From positions 1-56,503 of the forward strand of contig NZ_JACHZF010000023.1 in NCBI RefSeq assembly GCF_014193375.1: DNA of 56,503 bases. The letters are read 5' to 3'. The notes under the pieces are model-generated. The model was not told the origin of the DNA. It saw only the letters and a list, made by a program, of their open reading frames with translations, and made no database searches. This stretch comes from Halomonas campaniensis (lineage in GTDB: Bacteria > Pseudomonadota > Gammaproteobacteria > Pseudomonadales > Halomonadaceae). Every line of letters begins with the position of its first letter. The first letter of the stretch is position 1. This document shows positions 7,045 to 15,982 of this stretch, piece after piece. Made by a program: the position numbers and the translations under genes.

Positions 7045-7662
7045 ATGCTGGAGAGCTACCTGACGGGCCTGGTGGTCTGCGGCGGGATCATCGTGGCGAT
7101 CGGCGCGCAGAACGCCTATGTGCTGGGGCTGGCGACGCGGCGCCAGTACCACTGGTGGTCGGCGGGGCTGTGCATGGGGGCTGACCTGGCGCTGCTGGCG
7201 CTGGGGATGTTCGGGGTCAGCGCGCTGCTGCTGGCCATGCCGGCCACCCTGGAGGCGATGCGCTGGGCGGGGGTCGCCTTCCTGGGCTGGCTGGCGTTCC
7301 ATGCCCTGCGCCGGGCGCTGACCGGCCGCCAGGGGCTGGGCCTGGCCGGCGGCGAGGTGCGCGGCCTGCGCCAGGTGGTGCTGGCCACCCTGGCGGTGAC
7401 CCTGCTCAACCCGCAGGTCTATCTGGACACGCTGCTGCTGATCCCCGCGATCGGCGCGCAACAGGACAGCGCGGCGACCTTCCTGGCCGGCGCGGGCACG
7501 GCGTCGGTGCTGTGGTTCAGCCTGCTGGCGTGGGGCGGGGCGGCGCTGTCGCCGTGGCTGTCGCGGCCGGTGGCGTGGCGGCTGATCGACGGGGCCATCG
7601 GCATGATGATGGCCGCCATCGCGCTGAAGCTGGCCACGGGGCAGGGGATCCCCGTGGCCTGA
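7045..7662 (+). CDS. argO: LysE/ArgO-family arginine/lysine exporter
   Basis: 205 residues, very hydrophobic, with about six membrane segments. The N-terminal IVAIGAQNAYVLGLATRRQ is the LysE/ArgO hallmark (AxGPQN/AIGAQNA) and the middle block VTLLNPQVYLDTLLLI is the second family motif. The start at 7045 follows GGAGGAGGCAAG; an upstream in-frame ATG at 6976 lacks a ribosome site. It exports excess arginine or lysine across the inner membrane. Control by divergent ArgP is expected from family knowledge. It ends three bases from the convergent rlpA-like gene. Confidence 0.93.
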   Translation: MLESYLTGLVVCGGIIVAIGAQNAYVLGLATRRQYHWWSAGLCMGADLALLALGMFGVSALLLAMPATLEAMRWAGVAFLGWLAFHALRRALTGRQGLGLAGGEVRGLRQVVLATLAVTLLNPQVYLDTLLLIPAIGAQQDSAATFLAGAGTASVLWFSLLAWGGAALSPWLSRPVAWRLIDGAIGMMMAAIALKLATGQGIPVA

Positions 7663-7665
7663 GGG

Positions 7666-8052
7666 TCAGTTGACCATGGTGACCATCACCGGGGCGACGC
7701 CGCGGTTGAGGATGCCCAGCTCGCGGGCCGCGCGCTTGGAGAGGTCGATGATGCGGCCCTTGACGAAGGGGCCGCGGTCATTGATCACCACCGTGACCTC
7801 GCGCCCGGTATCGGGGCGGGTCACCACCACCTCGGTGCCGAAGGGCAGCTCGGGATGGGCGGCGGTCAGCGCGTTCTGGTCGAAGGGCTCTCCGCTGGCG
7901 GTGGCACGACCCTGGAACTTGTCGTGGTAGAAGGAGGCGTATCCCTCCTGAGTCTCGGCGCTGGTGTCATGGGCCTTCACGCTGGCCGCAGTGCCGAGGG
8001 TCAGGAGGCCTGCCAGGCAGCAGGCCGCGAACGTTCTCGATCGGGTTCCCAT
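7666..8052 (-). CDS. RlpA-like double-psi beta-barrel exported protein
   Basis: 128 residues beginning with a signal peptide ([20 protein letters not shown] ending near VKA). The mature part is a single DPBB domain: [30 protein letters not shown] and [21 protein letters not shown], carrying the RlpA catalytic Asp in NDRGPF and the conserved His/Glu region. RlpA cleaves naked glycan strands at the septum. This version lacks the C-terminal SPOR domain that targets full-length RlpA (about 360 residues) to the septum, so its role may differ. A good promoter is visible at 8136-8164. It converges on argO. Confidence 0.88.
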   Translation of the reverse strand: MGTRSRTFAACCLAGLLTLGTAASVKAHDTSAETQEGYASFYHDKFQGRATASGEPFDQNALTAAHPELPFGTEVVVTRPDTGREVTVVINDRGPFVKGRIIDLSKRAARELGILNRGVAPVMVTMVN

Positions 8053-8135
8053 CGGGAAATCCTCATGGTTCTCGCTGTTGCGTCGTGCGCATGCATCGAT
8101 GCAATGAGGGGCCGGGGCCCAGGTTGACTGGACAA

Positions 8136-8164
8136 ATTTTAACCGCCGCCGCAATGCAGCACAA
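8136..8164 (-). promoter_or_regulatory. Sigma-70 promoter of the rlpA-like gene
   Basis: On the minus strand TTGTGC (8159-8164), a 17-base spacer, then TAAAAT (8136-8141), five of six to the -10 consensus. It lies about 85 bases upstream of the start at 8052. The spacer begins TGCATTGC, so with the -35 it forms TGCTGCATTGC, similar to one half of the dyad at 4899-4913. Confidence 0.55.
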
Positions 8165-8253
8165 CCCTTTTCGAGATCGGCTTTTGGAGATCGGCGAAGA
8201 TGGGCACACATTGGCGACATTGTTGCCGCCATGTGTCGGAGGTAGGCTCGGGG

Positions 8254-8529
8254 TCAGTCGTTGCCCGCCCCGGCATGCAGGCCCTGGGCGATCAGCTCGT
8301 CGGCGACGGCGCGGGAGGCCAGGGCGAACTCCACCCGGGCGGCTTCCAGGGCCGCGAGATCCCGCGTGGTGGCATCCCGTTCCAGCCGATCCAGCCGCGC
8401 CTTGGCCGCGGCCAGCCGGCGACCCAGCTGCGGGTTGAAGCCGAGGCAGGCGGGGGGCACGTCGGCCGGGGGGAGCAACTGGTCGACCAGCTCTTCGGCC
8501 AGTTCCACCGCCACTGTCGAGATGTTCAT
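8254..8529 (-). CDS. Hypothetical 91-residue alpha-helical protein
   Basis: Not recognised. The product starts MNISTVAVELAEELVDQLLP, has a Pro/Cys patch (PPADVPPACLGFNPQ) and continues as a charged Ala/Arg/Leu-rich helix (RLAAAKARLDRLERDATTRD), probably coiled coil, with no signal peptide or membrane segment. The start at 8529 has AGAGGTG upstream; a longer frame to 8577 lacks a ribosome site. It stands alone between the rlpA-like gene and another small hypothetical in the same orientation. Confidence 0.6.
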   Translation of the reverse strand: MNISTVAVELAEELVDQLLPPADVPPACLGFNPQLGRRLAAAKARLDRLERDATTRDLAALEAARVEFALASRAVADELIAQGLHAGAGND

Positions 8530-8642
8530 GGCGCTCACCTCTCTGGGTCGCCGGGGCGTCGGGGAATCGCCCTTCAATTCCTTGAATAGAGCCGTTCGAC
8601 ATGAGTGTCAAAGGATATTTCGAGACCGGGCCTCAACGAAAA

Positions 8643-8672
8643 CACCCCATCCGGCCGGGGCAGGATGGGGTG
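8643..8672 (-). terminator. Intrinsic terminator after the 106-residue hypothetical
   Basis: CACCCCATCC (8643-8652) pairs with GGATGGGGTG (8663-8672). The minus-strand transcript continues with TTTTCG, giving a U-run right after the stem. It lies 23 bases past the stop of the gene at 8695-9015. Confidence 0.75.
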
Positions 8673-8694
8673 CGGTGACTGCAGGGGCTTTCCC

Positions 8695-9015
8695 TCAATG
8701 GCGCTGTTCTTCTTCCTCTTCCTCGAACAGCTCCGCCTTGGCGTCACGCATGACGTTCTCGCAGGCGGCCTGGTGGGCAAGCTGGGTGAGCAGGCTCTGG
8801 GTCACGGCGAAGCCCTTGCCCAGACAGGTGTCGATCTCTTCCCTGCTCACCGCGGGGGTAACGCTGCAGTCAATCTTGATCGTTCTTCCGCCGCCATCGA
8901 GCCTGTCGGCGAATCCTCGCAGCTGCCAGGCGATCCGCTCCTTCAGGCTGGCTGATTCTTCCGCGCCTTCGTTTACGCTAAACGTGCACCGCCACTCAGG
9001 TTTGTAGACCTTCAT
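8695..9015 (-). CDS. Hypothetical 106-residue protein with acidic C-terminal tail
   Basis: Not recognised. ATG at 9015 follows GGGAGGTTCAC. The protein starts MKVYKPEWRCTFSVNEGAEE, has a middle block GGGRTIKIDCSVTPAVSREEIDTC and ends in a run of seven glutamates broken only by Phe (ELFEEEEEEQRH). Three cysteines are spread through it without a metal-binding spacing. No export signal. The acidic tail may be a halophilic adaptation or a partner-binding tail. Its transcript ends at the hairpin 8643-8672. Confidence 0.65.
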   Translation of the reverse strand: MKVYKPEWRCTFSVNEGAEESASLKERIAWQLRGFADRLDGGGRTIKIDCSVTPAVSREEIDTCLGKGFAVTQSLLTQLAHQAACENVMRDAKAELFEEEEEEQRH

Positions 9016-9171
9016 GTGAACCTCCCGTGCTGGCTTGGAATGAATGATCGATCGTGTATTCTGCTCCGTGACTGATGGTGTTGCGCCATCAGCATACCGA
9101 CTTTCCGCCGCCGCTGCAGGATCTCTCGGCGCCGGCGGCATTCCGTCCCCTTTCGTCAGGAGAGCGCCGAG

Positions 9172-9564
9172 ATGGCAAGCGTCTACACCCGCATCATGCA
9201 GGGCGAGCTTCCGGGCCACTTCGTCCACGAGGATGACCGCTGCGTGGCGATCATGACCATCCAGCCGATGAAGCCCGGCCACGTGCTGGTGATCCCCCGG
9301 GAGGAGATCGACCACTGGGATGACCTGCCGTCCGACCTGGCCGATCACCTGATGGCGGTCTCCCGACGGGTGACCAAGGCGATCAAGCGCGCCTTTCCCT
9401 GCAAGCGGGTGGGGCTGCTGATCGTCGGCCTCGAGGTGCCCCATGTGCATATCCACCTGACGCCGCTGGATGCCATGGAGGATATCCGGGTGGTGGGGCT
9501 GGACATGGCGCCCGCCGAGGAGCTGGCCGCCGCCGCCGAGAAGATCCGCGCGGCCCTGGACTGA
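9172..9564 (+). CDS. HIT-family nucleotide-binding hydrolase
   Basis: 130 residues. The histidine-triad motif HVHIHLTP sits near residue 90, preceded by GLLIVGLEVP. The N-terminal part has MQGELPGHFVHEDDRCVAIM and KPGHVLVIPREEIDHWDDL, the standard HIT fold. Family members hydrolyse nucleoside phosphoramidates or dinucleoside polyphosphates through the central His. GGAG precedes the ATG at 9172. It could be co-transcribed with the lipoprotein gene 65 bases downstream, though no functional link is obvious. Confidence 0.93.
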   Translation: MASVYTRIMQGELPGHFVHEDDRCVAIMTIQPMKPGHVLVIPREEIDHWDDLPSDLADHLMAVSRRVTKAIKRAFPCKRVGLLIVGLEVPHVHIHLTPLDAMEDIRVVGLDMAPAEELAAAAEKIRAALD

Positions 9565-9629
9565 CAGCGGCGTCTCAGGGGCCGAATCGTGAGCGTGGGC
9601 CGAATCGACAGAGGCAGACGGGAGGCGGG

Positions 9630-10295
9630 ATGAGCAGAGGCATCGGGAACCATCGGCTGGGTCGGACGGGGCGCCTGCTGCTGGCGGCAGGGCTCGGCCT
9701 GCTGGTCAGCGGCTGTGCGATGCTGGCGCCGTCGCCCCCCCAGGACCAGAGCAACGTCTGCGAGATCTTCCGCGAGCAGCCGAAGTGGTACGACCATGCC
9801 CGGGCATCGGAGCAGGCGTGGGGCACGCCCATCGCCACCCAGCTGGCCTTCATCCAGCAGGAGTCGTCGTTTCGCAGCCACGTGCGCCCGCCCCGCAAGC
9901 GCTATCTGGGCTTCATTCCCGGCCCGCGCCCCTCCTCGGCCCGGGGCTATGCCCAGGCCCAGGACCCGGTCTGGGGCGAGTATCGCGACGAGGCCGGCAG
10001 CACGCTGGCCCGGCGCACCCACATGAAGCACGCCACCGACTTCATCGGCTGGTACAACGCGCGTACGCGGCGGCAGACCGGGATCTCCCTGCACAACCCC
10101 GAGCACCTCTACCTGGCCTACCACGAGGGGGCGGGGGGCTATCAGCGCGGCAGCTACCGCGGCAAGCCCGCCGTCCAGCGGGCGGCGAGCCAGGTCGCCG
10201 CCCGGGCCAGCCGCTACCAGTCGCAGCTGGCCTCCTGCGAGGCCGAGTTCCGCTGCCGGCGCTTCTACCAGGTCGGGCCCTTCTGCCGCGGCTGA
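9630..10295 (+). CDS. Transglycosylase-fold (SLT-like) outer-membrane lipoprotein
   Basis: 221 residues. The N-terminus is a lipoprotein signal with lipobox LVSGC (Cys about 29). The body carries an SLT-like core: WGTPIATQLAFIQQESSFRSHVRPP, where the Glu in QQESSF is the lytic catalytic position, then GYAQAQDPVWGEY and YLAYHEGAGGYQRG, matching the YNxG-type motif. It likely cleaves peptidoglycan glycans in the periplasm. GGAGGCGGG precedes the ATG. Two extra cysteine pairs near the end (ASCEAEFRCRRFYQVGPFC) may form disulfides. It is convergent with mltF, another murein transglycosylase. Confidence 0.85.
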   Translation: MSRGIGNHRLGRTGRLLLAAGLGLLVSGCAMLAPSPPQDQSNVCEIFREQPKWYDHARASEQAWGTPIATQLAFIQQESSFRSHVRPPRKRYLGFIPGPRPSSARGYAQAQDPVWGEYRDEAGSTLARRTHMKHATDFIGWYNARTRRQTGISLHNPEHLYLAYHEGAGGYQRGSYRGKPAVQRAASQVAARASRYQSQLASCEAEFRCRRFYQVGPFCRG

Positions 10296-10326
10296 CGGCC
10301 AGGGTGACTCGCCGGCGGCCCGGGCC

Positions 10327-11715
10327 TCAGGGTGCTGGTGAGGCTGTCTCGTTGGTTGCCAGCGCCACGCCGATGACGTCACGGTAGTTGCGGATGCGCT
10401 GAACGAAGTGCACCGGCTCGTAGCCGCGCGCATAGCCGTAGCGGGTCCCGGGGTAGTAGCGCTTGTCGGCCTTGAGCGGCAGTACCTCCTGCATGTCGTC
10501 CCAGGAGTCGGGGTTCTTGCCGAGCTCCCGGGCCAGCTCGCGGGCGTCAAGCACGTGGCCGCGGCCGATGTTGTAGCTGGCCAGGGCCAGGTAGGTGCGA
10601 TCGGGCTCGGGGATCTCCTCGGGCAGCCGCTGGTGGCGATCGGCCAGGTAGCGGGCCCCGGCGTCGATCGCCTGGGTCGGGTCCAGGCGGTTCGTGACGC
10701 CCAGCGACTCGGCGGTGTTGCGGGTCAGCATCATGATGCCGCGCACCCCGGTGGGGGAGACCGCCTGGGGGTCCCAGTGCGACTCCTGGTAGGCCAGGGC
10801 GGCCAGCAGGTCGGCGGGAATGCCGGTGGCGCGCTCCGCCATGGCGAAGTCTTCCAGGAAGTCCGGCAGCCGCTCGCCGATGCGCCGGTTGAGGGCCCGC
10901 AGGTCGACGAAGTCGAACTCGTCGATGTAGCCGTAGTAGCGGCTCTCCACCGCCTCGATCGCCGTTTCCGCCTCGGCGGTTCCCCGCCAGTCGTGGGCCT
11001 GCTCGGCCAGTGCCGCCTGGTCGGCGGCCAGGTACCAGCCCAGCCGGTCGCCGCTGGTCAGGTTCAGCGCGACCTCCAGGGCCGGGTAGTGGCGACGCAC
11101 CACCTGCACGATATTCGAGTCGGCCAGGGTGCAGCCGAGGTGCCCCTCGGCCACGGCGGCCAGCAGCATCTCGGTGGTGCGCGGGTCCTCCTCGAAGGTG
11201 ATGCCGCTGTGCTCGTTGACCAGCGAGGCGAGCTTGTCGGCGTAGCTGGAGGCCGCCGTGACCCGAATCTCCACCTCGGCCATCTGTTCCACGCTGCGCG
11301 GCAGCGGGCGAGACTCCCGGTGGCAGACCAGCTGCTCGACGATCGGGGTGTGGGAAGGCCCCGGCAGGAACCGCGCATCCCGGGAGGGCAGTCGGGTCAG
11401 GCCGGCGGCGGCCAGGTGGACCTCTCCCGCCTCCAGCGAGGCGAGAACCTCGGCAACGGCATCGTGCACCGTCCACTCGACCTGCCAGCCCCGCGACTCG
11501 GCGAAGCGGACGACCAGGTCGTGCTCGGGGCCGGCGGGGGACTCGTCGCGATCCAGGTACCAGGTGGTGGCCGCGTTGCGAGTCGCGACCTTGAGGGTGC
11601 CGCTCTCCTCGGGAGGTGAAAGGCGTGGCGCCTCCTGGCCGCAGCCGGCGAGCAGCAGGCCGGCCAGACCCAGGGGGAGCAGCAGTGCGGCGAGTGGCCT
11701 CATGGCGTGTCGCAT
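10327..11715 (-). CDS. mltF: Membrane-bound lytic murein transglycosylase F
   Basis: 462 residues from the ATG at 11715; a TTG at 11727 directly abuts the GGAGG and is less likely. The signal ends in the lipobox LLAGC. The first half is a periplasmic solute-binding (SBP_bac_3) domain, LKVATRNAATTWYLDRDES to about residue 270, which regulates activity in MltF. The second half is the SLT domain with ALAYQESHWDPQAVSPTGVRGIMMLT (catalytic Glu in YQESHW) and LASYNIGRGHV. It cleaves the N-acetylmuramyl-N-acetylglucosamine bond, releasing 1,6-anhydro ends, anchored to the outer membrane. Full length for the family. Confidence 0.95.
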   Translation of the reverse strand: MRHAMRPLAALLLPLGLAGLLLAGCGQEAPRLSPPEESGTLKVATRNAATTWYLDRDESPAGPEHDLVVRFAESRGWQVEWTVHDAVAEVLASLEAGEVHLAAAGLTRLPSRDARFLPGPSHTPIVEQLVCHRESRPLPRSVEQMAEVEIRVTAASSYADKLASLVNEHSGITFEEDPRTTEMLLAAVAEGHLGCTLADSNIVQVVRRHYPALEVALNLTSGDRLGWYLAADQAALAEQAHDWRGTAEAETAIEAVESRYYGYIDEFDFVDLRALNRRIGERLPDFLEDFAMAERATGIPADLLAALAYQESHWDPQAVSPTGVRGIMMLTRNTAESLGVTNRLDPTQAIDAGARYLADRHQRLPEEIPEPDRTYLALASYNIGRGHVLDARELARELGKNPDSWDDMQEVLPLKADKRYYPGTRYGYARGYEPVHFVQRIRNYRDVIGVALATNETASPAP

Positions 11716-11870
11716 TGGCAAGGGCAACCTCCAGCGGGCTTCACGCCTACCCTACCAGCCGGGGGGGCGCGCGCTTCAACGCTGCTCCATCGGCGGCGCG
11801 CGTCGCGATCCGCTACGCTGAGACTCATCTGCCGCCTGCCGGGCGGCCCCGCCGCCGACCGGAGAGCGCC

Positions 11871-12437
11871 ATGCATGACCTCGAGAACGACCACGACCGC
11901 TACGCCTATCCCCACCGGGTGCTGCACTGGCTGGTCGCCCTGGTCCTGCTGCTGTCGCTGGCCACGGGCCTGACCCTCGGCTATCTGGGCTTCGAGGGGG
12001 CCATGGAGCGGCTCGGCCGCACCCTCACCGACCTGCTCTACACCTTCCACAAGACCTTCGGGGTGCTGATCCTCGGGCTGATGCTCGCCCGGGTGGTGAC
12101 GCGGATCGTCTTCGTGGTGCCGGTCCATGAGCCGCCCCTGCCTCTCTTCCAGCGGGTGGTCAGCAGCGCGGTGCACCACCTGCTCTATCTGGCCCTGCTG
12201 GCCATGCCGGTGCTGGGCTGGCTGGCCACCGCCAGCGGCGGCTTTCCGGTCCAGTTCCTGCACTGGAACCTGCCCGGCCTGATCGGCCGCAACGATGCCC
12301 TCTCCGAGCAGCTGTTCCTGTGGCACGGCCGGCTGGGCCTGACGATCCTGGCGCTGGTGGTGCTGCATGTCGCCGGGGCGCTCTTTCACTGGCTGATCCG
12401 CCGGGACGGGGTGATGAAGCGCATGAGCCTGTTCTGA
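11871..12437 (+). CDS. Cytochrome b561-type membrane protein (CybB family)
   Basis: 188 residues with four membrane helices. Histidines that would ligate two b hemes are spaced as in CybB: YPHRVLHWLVALV in helix 1, TFHKTFGVLIL in helix 2, AVHHLLYLALL, and WHGRLGLTILALVVLHVAGALFHW in helix 4. It transfers electrons between quinol and a periplasmic or unknown partner; E. coli CybB oxidises superoxide to ubiquinone. The ATG at 11871 follows GGAGAGCGCC. It is divergent from mltF. Confidence 0.92.
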   Translation: MHDLENDHDRYAYPHRVLHWLVALVLLLSLATGLTLGYLGFEGAMERLGRTLTDLLYTFHKTFGVLILGLMLARVVTRIVFVVPVHEPPLPLFQRVVSSAVHHLLYLALLAMPVLGWLATASGGFPVQFLHWNLPGLIGRNDALSEQLFLWHGRLGLTILALVVLHVAGALFHWLIRRDGVMKRMSLF

Positions 12438-12485
12438 AGCGGCGGCGCCCCATCGGAAGGCACCGCCGGCCGGTGCCTCTCGGCA

Positions 12486-12830
12486 TCACGGGAGCTCTCG
12501 CCACCCCTCGTGGGCGCAGCTGCCGCAGCGATAGAAGGCTTCAAAGCCGCCATTGACGCTCTCGCGGATCGAGCCCCTCTGGAAGTGGAAGCTGCGCAGC
12601 GAGCAGACCGGACAGCGCTCCACCTCGTCGCGCGGGGCCCGGGGGGCTGGCCGCTGCTGGTCCGGCTCGCCGCCGGCGGGCGCCGCAGCCTCTGCCATTA
12701 GCCGGTCGAGCTCGGCGGAGAGCTCGGCGGCCAGGGCGCGGGCCTCCCCCTCCTTGTCGCGGCCGGCCATGTCGGCCAGCTCGATGATCCGTGACTTGAG
12801 GAATGTCAGCCGTGACACGGTGTCGGCCAT
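12486..12830 (-). CDS. Zinc-ribbon protein, function unknown
   Basis: 114 residues. The N-terminal half is a charged helix (RLTFLKSRIIELADMAG, ARALAAELSAELDRLMAEA) that could form a coiled coil, followed by a Pro/Ala linker. The C-terminal half is a zinc ribbon: CPVC near residue 73 and CGSC near residue 102 with aromatic strands between (FHFQRGSIRESVNGGFEAFYR). The architecture suggests nucleic-acid or protein binding, but no specific family is recognised. AGGAGG precedes the ATG at 12830. It lies 57 bases from the patatin gene in the same orientation. Confidence 0.8.
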   Translation of the reverse strand: MADTVSRLTFLKSRIIELADMAGRDKEGEARALAAELSAELDRLMAEAAAPAGGEPDQQRPAPRAPRDEVERCPVCSLRSFHFQRGSIRESVNGGFEAFYRCGSCAHEGWRELP

Positions 12831-12887
12831 CGCGGGCCCTCCTGAGGGTCGTTCGTGGTTGGCCCCTTGAGCATAGCCCCAAGCGGC

Positions 12888-13853
12888 TCAGGGGATGGCA
12901 TCGGCCTGGATCGCCAGCCAGATCACCAGCTGGTCGCGCAACTCGTCGGCGGCCGGCTCGGCCTGGGCCAGGATCTCGTGGATGCGGTTGAAGTGCAGCA
13001 GGCGCACGCCCCGGGCCTCGGGCCGGAGGTAGACATGGGGCGGCGCATGGCGCACGGCCTTCGCGGTCAGCGACTGCTGCATGATCTTGAAGGTGTTGAA
13101 GAGCATGTCGGTGACGCCGGGGGGCTCGTCGTCATCCGGCTGGCGGCTGCCGGTGACGTCCACGGCGATCACCAGGTCCACCTCGCCCTGGAGCAGGTCG
13201 AAGGGCAGGGGGTTGGAGGTGCCGCCGTCGATCAGCAGCTGCTCCCCCCGGGCCACCGGGGAGAACAGCCCGGGCACCGCCATGCTGGCCTCGATGGCCG
13301 GAAAGAGCCGCCCCTCGTCGATCACCACGCTCTCGCCGGTCCAGTAGTCGGTGGCCACCACCGCCAGCGGGATCCGCAGCTCCGCGAAGCGGCGCACCTC
13401 GGTATGGCCGGCCAGGAAGCGCAGGAAGCCGCCGGAATCCAGCAGCCCGCCATCGCTCAGGCCGATCTGCAGCAGGTCGGCCAGGTCCAGGTCCGAGCCC
13501 GCCAGCCCCGACAGGGCATCCAGCGGGGAGCCGGCGACATCGTCGAAGATGTCCTGGATCTCGTCGGCGGAGAGTCCCGCCGCATAGAGCCCGCCGATCA
13601 CCGCGCCGATGCTGGTGCCGGTGATGCGGTCCGGCACGATACCCAGCTCGTCGAAGACCCGCAGCATGGCGATATGGGCCAGGCCGTTGGCCCCGCCGGA
13701 GCCCAGCGCCAGGCCGATGGTGGGGCGCGGTGGCCGCTCGTCGGCGGGCAGCGGCATCGGCAGCAGCAGGGCCAGGCACAGCAGTCCGAAGGCGAGGGCG
13801 CGCAGGCGGGTGGCGGAAAGGCGGCGAGGCGCCGGGACGGAAGCACGCATCAT
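12888..13853 (-). CDS. Patatin-like phospholipase, exported
   Basis: 321 residues. The N-terminus has a signal-like hydrophobic stretch (ALAFGLLCLALLLPMPL). The catalytic core starts with IGLALGSGGANGLAHIAMLRVFDE (oxyanion Gly-rich loop), then the nucleophile elbow GTSIGAVIGGLYA (GxSxG) and the Asp of the Ser-Asp dyad in LLIDGGTSNPLP. It resembles RssA/patatin esterases and probably hydrolyses phospholipid or lysophospholipid acyl esters in the periplasm. Start 13853 has AGGAGGGC immediately upstream; a second ATG follows directly at 13850. The gene is divergent from the FtsH-like gene. Confidence 0.9.
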   Translation of the reverse strand: MMRASVPAPRRLSATRLRALAFGLLCLALLLPMPLPADERPPRPTIGLALGSGGANGLAHIAMLRVFDELGIVPDRITGTSIGAVIGGLYAAGLSADEIQDIFDDVAGSPLDALSGLAGSDLDLADLLQIGLSDGGLLDSGGFLRFLAGHTEVRRFAELRIPLAVVATDYWTGESVVIDEGRLFPAIEASMAVPGLFSPVARGEQLLIDGGTSNPLPFDLLQGEVDLVIAVDVTGSRQPDDDEPPGVTDMLFNTFKIMQQSLTAKAVRHAPPHVYLRPEARGVRLLHFNRIHEILAQAEPAADELRDQLVIWLAIQADAIP

Positions 13854-13993
13854 GCCCTCCTGATGGAACGGTCGCTGCCCGCCACTATCGCACAGCGACG
13901 GGGCGCCGCCCACGCCTGCCCATGGCGCGGGCCTTGCCAGTGCGCCGGCCCGGGGCCATGGTTGTGGAAGAGCCCCGCCACCTCGAGTCTGCC

Positions 13994-15925
13994 ATGGCCG
14001 TTCCCGCTCCGCCTTCCCCGCCGTCCGCCCCGGACCCCGACGCCCGGCCGCCCGCGCCGTCGAACGGCCAGCCGCCGCCCCGCCAGCAGTGGCTGCTGTT
14101 CGTGTGGATGGCCTTCGTGATCCTGGTGATGTTCCACTACCTGGAGGGCACCCAGCGCCAGGCGCGGGTCGAGCTGACCTATTCCGACTTCCTCGAGGCG
14201 GTGGACGCCGGCCACGTCGACGAGGTGACGCTGCGCGGCCAGTCCCTGGAGGGGCGCTTCAGCGATTCGGGCCGGCTGGACCTCGACCTCGGCGAGGCCG
14301 AGGCCTTCTCCACGACGCGGCCGGACGTGGAGAGCGAACGCCTGCTGGAGCGCCTGGAGAGCCACGGGGTGCGGATCGCAGCGAGGCCCGGGGATCCCGC
14401 GCTCTGGCAGCGCCTGCTGGTCGGGGTGGTGCCCTGGCTGCTGATGCTGGCGCTGCTGTTCTGGTTCTGGAACCGCATGCAGGAGCGCCTGACCGGTGGC
14501 GGCGGCACCTTCGGCATGGGCCGCTCCCGGGCCCGGCTGGTGGAGCCCCAGCAGAGCAAGGTGCGGCTGGCCGACGTGGCCGGCTCCGAGAACGCCAAGC
14601 GCGATATCCTCGAGGTGATCGAGTTCCTCAAGGAGCCCGCGCGCTTCCAGGTGCTGGGCGCCCGCATCCCCCGCGGCATCCTGATGATGGGCCCGCCAGG
14701 CACCGGCAAGACGCTGATGGCCAGGGCGGTGGCCGGCGAGGCCGGGGTGCCCTTCTTCAGCATCAGCGGCTCGGAGTTCATCGAGATGTTCGTGGGGGTG
14801 GGGGCCTCGCGGGTGCGCGACCTGTTTCGCCAGGCCAAGGAGAAGGCGCCCTCGGTGGTGTTCATCGACGAGATCGACTCCATCGGCCGCACCCGGGGCA
14901 CCGGGGTGGGCGGTGGCCACGACGAGCGCGAGCAGACCCTGAACCAGATACTGGCCGAGCTGGACGGCTTCGAGGGCCACGAGTCGGTGGTGGTGCTGGC
15001 CGCCACCAACCGTCCCGACGTGCTCGACCCGGCGCTGCTGCGTCCGGGGCGCTTCGACCGCAAGGTGACCCTGGAGAATCCCCACCGCGACGCCCGCGAG
15101 GCGATCCTCAAGGTGCATACCCGGCGCATGCCGCTGGCCGCCGACGTGGACCTGGCGCGACTGGCCGAGATCACCATCGGCTTCTCGGGGGCGGATCTCG
15201 CCAACCTGGCCAACGAGGCGGCGCTGCTTGCCGGGCGGCGGGATCGGGCCGACCTCGACTGGGCCTGCTTCGTCGACGCCCGCGACCGGGTGATGCTGGG
15301 CGAGGAGCGCGACCTGGGGCTCTCCGAGCAGCAGCGCCGCGTGGTCGCCTACCATGAGGCGGGGCATGCGCTGCTGGCCCACCTGCTGCCCCACGCCGAC
15401 CGGCTGGAGAAGGTCACCATCCTGCCCCGGGGGCGCACCCTGGGCGTCACCGCCCAGGTGCCGGACGAGGAGCGGGTCAACTACAGCGAGTCCTGGCTCC
15501 ACGACCGCCTGACGGTGATGTTCGGCGGCCGGCTGGCCGAGTCGATCGTCTTCGGCGAGGTGAGCAGCGGCGCGGAGAACGACCTGGAGCAGGCGACCTA
15601 CCTGGCACGGCGCATGGTGGCGCGCTGGGGCATGAGCGAGCGCATCGGTCCGGTGGCGCTCTCCCAGGGCCAGGAACATGCCTTCCTGGGGCGCGAGATG
15701 ACCCAGCTGCGCGAGCACAGCGAGGCCACCGCCGGCCTGGTGGACGAGGAGATTCGCCGGCTGCTGGGCGAGATGGAGGCCCGGGGGCGCCGGCTGCTGG
15801 AGCAGCACGGCGTGGCGCTGGACGCGCTGGCCGCGGCGCTGGAGACGCGCGAGACCCTGGAGGGCGATCAGATCCGCGAGGTGCTCGAGGCTGCCGATGC
15901 CGCCCGGCTGCCGGTGCGAGCCTGA
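13994..15925 (+). CDS. ftsH: FtsH-family ATP-dependent zinc metalloprotease
   Basis: About 643 residues. A Pro-rich N-terminus precedes TM1 ([14 protein letters not shown]), a short periplasmic segment and TM2 ([15 protein letters not shown]). The AAA module has Walker A GPPGTGKT near residue 233, the [13 protein letters not shown] pore loop, Walker [13 protein letters not shown] and the second region of homology [21 protein letters not shown]. The protease domain carries HEAGH near residue 454. It extracts and degrades membrane and soluble proteins. The start is uncertain: ATG 13994 is chosen to fit family length, but ATG 13958 is possible and neither has a strong ribosome site. Synteny does not match the usual rrmJ-ftsH-folP locus, so this may be a second FtsH copy. 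Confidence 0.92.
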   Translation: MAVPAPPSPPSAPDPDARPPAPSNGQPPPRQQWLLFVWMAFVILVMFHYLEGTQRQARVELTYSDFLEAVDAGHVDEVTLRGQSLEGRFSDSGRLDLDLGEAEAFSTTRPDVESERLLERLESHGVRIAARPGDPALWQRLLVGVVPWLLMLALLFWFWNRMQERLTGGGGTFGMGRSRARLVEPQQSKVRLADVAGSENAKRDILEVIEFLKEPARFQVLGARIPRGILMMGPPGTGKTLMARAVAGEAGVPFFSISGSEFIEMFVGVGASRVRDLFRQAKEKAPSVVFIDEIDSIGRTRGTGVGGGHDEREQTLNQILAELDGFEGHESVVVLAATNRPDVLDPALLRPGRFDRKVTLENPHRDAREAILKVHTRRMPLAADVDLARLAEITIGFSGADLANLANEAALLAGRRDRADLDWACFVDARDRVMLGEERDLGLSEQQRRVVAYHEAGHALLAHLLPHADRLEKVTILPRGRTLGVTAQVPDEERVNYSESWLHDRLTVMFGGRLAESIVFGEVSSGAENDLEQATYLARRMVARWGMSERIGPVALSQGQEHAFLGREMTQLREHSEATAGLVDEEIRRLLGEMEARGRRLLEQHGVALDALAAALETRETLEGDQIREVLEAADAARLPVRA

Positions 15926-15982
15926 GGGCAAGGCCCGCGAGGCCGCCCGGGCACCTGGCCCGGGCGGGGCATCGGGCAGGGC

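Noticed and set aside
9072..9092. Small hairpin CTGATGG...CCATCAG before the HIT gene
   Set aside because: Seven-base stem without U-tract; might be an operator but nothing supports that.
13850..15931. 693-residue minus-strand frame opposite the FtsH gene
   Set aside because: It is His/Gly/Gln-rich low-complexity text typical of an antisense shadow of a GC-rich gene; the plus strand carries every FtsH motif.
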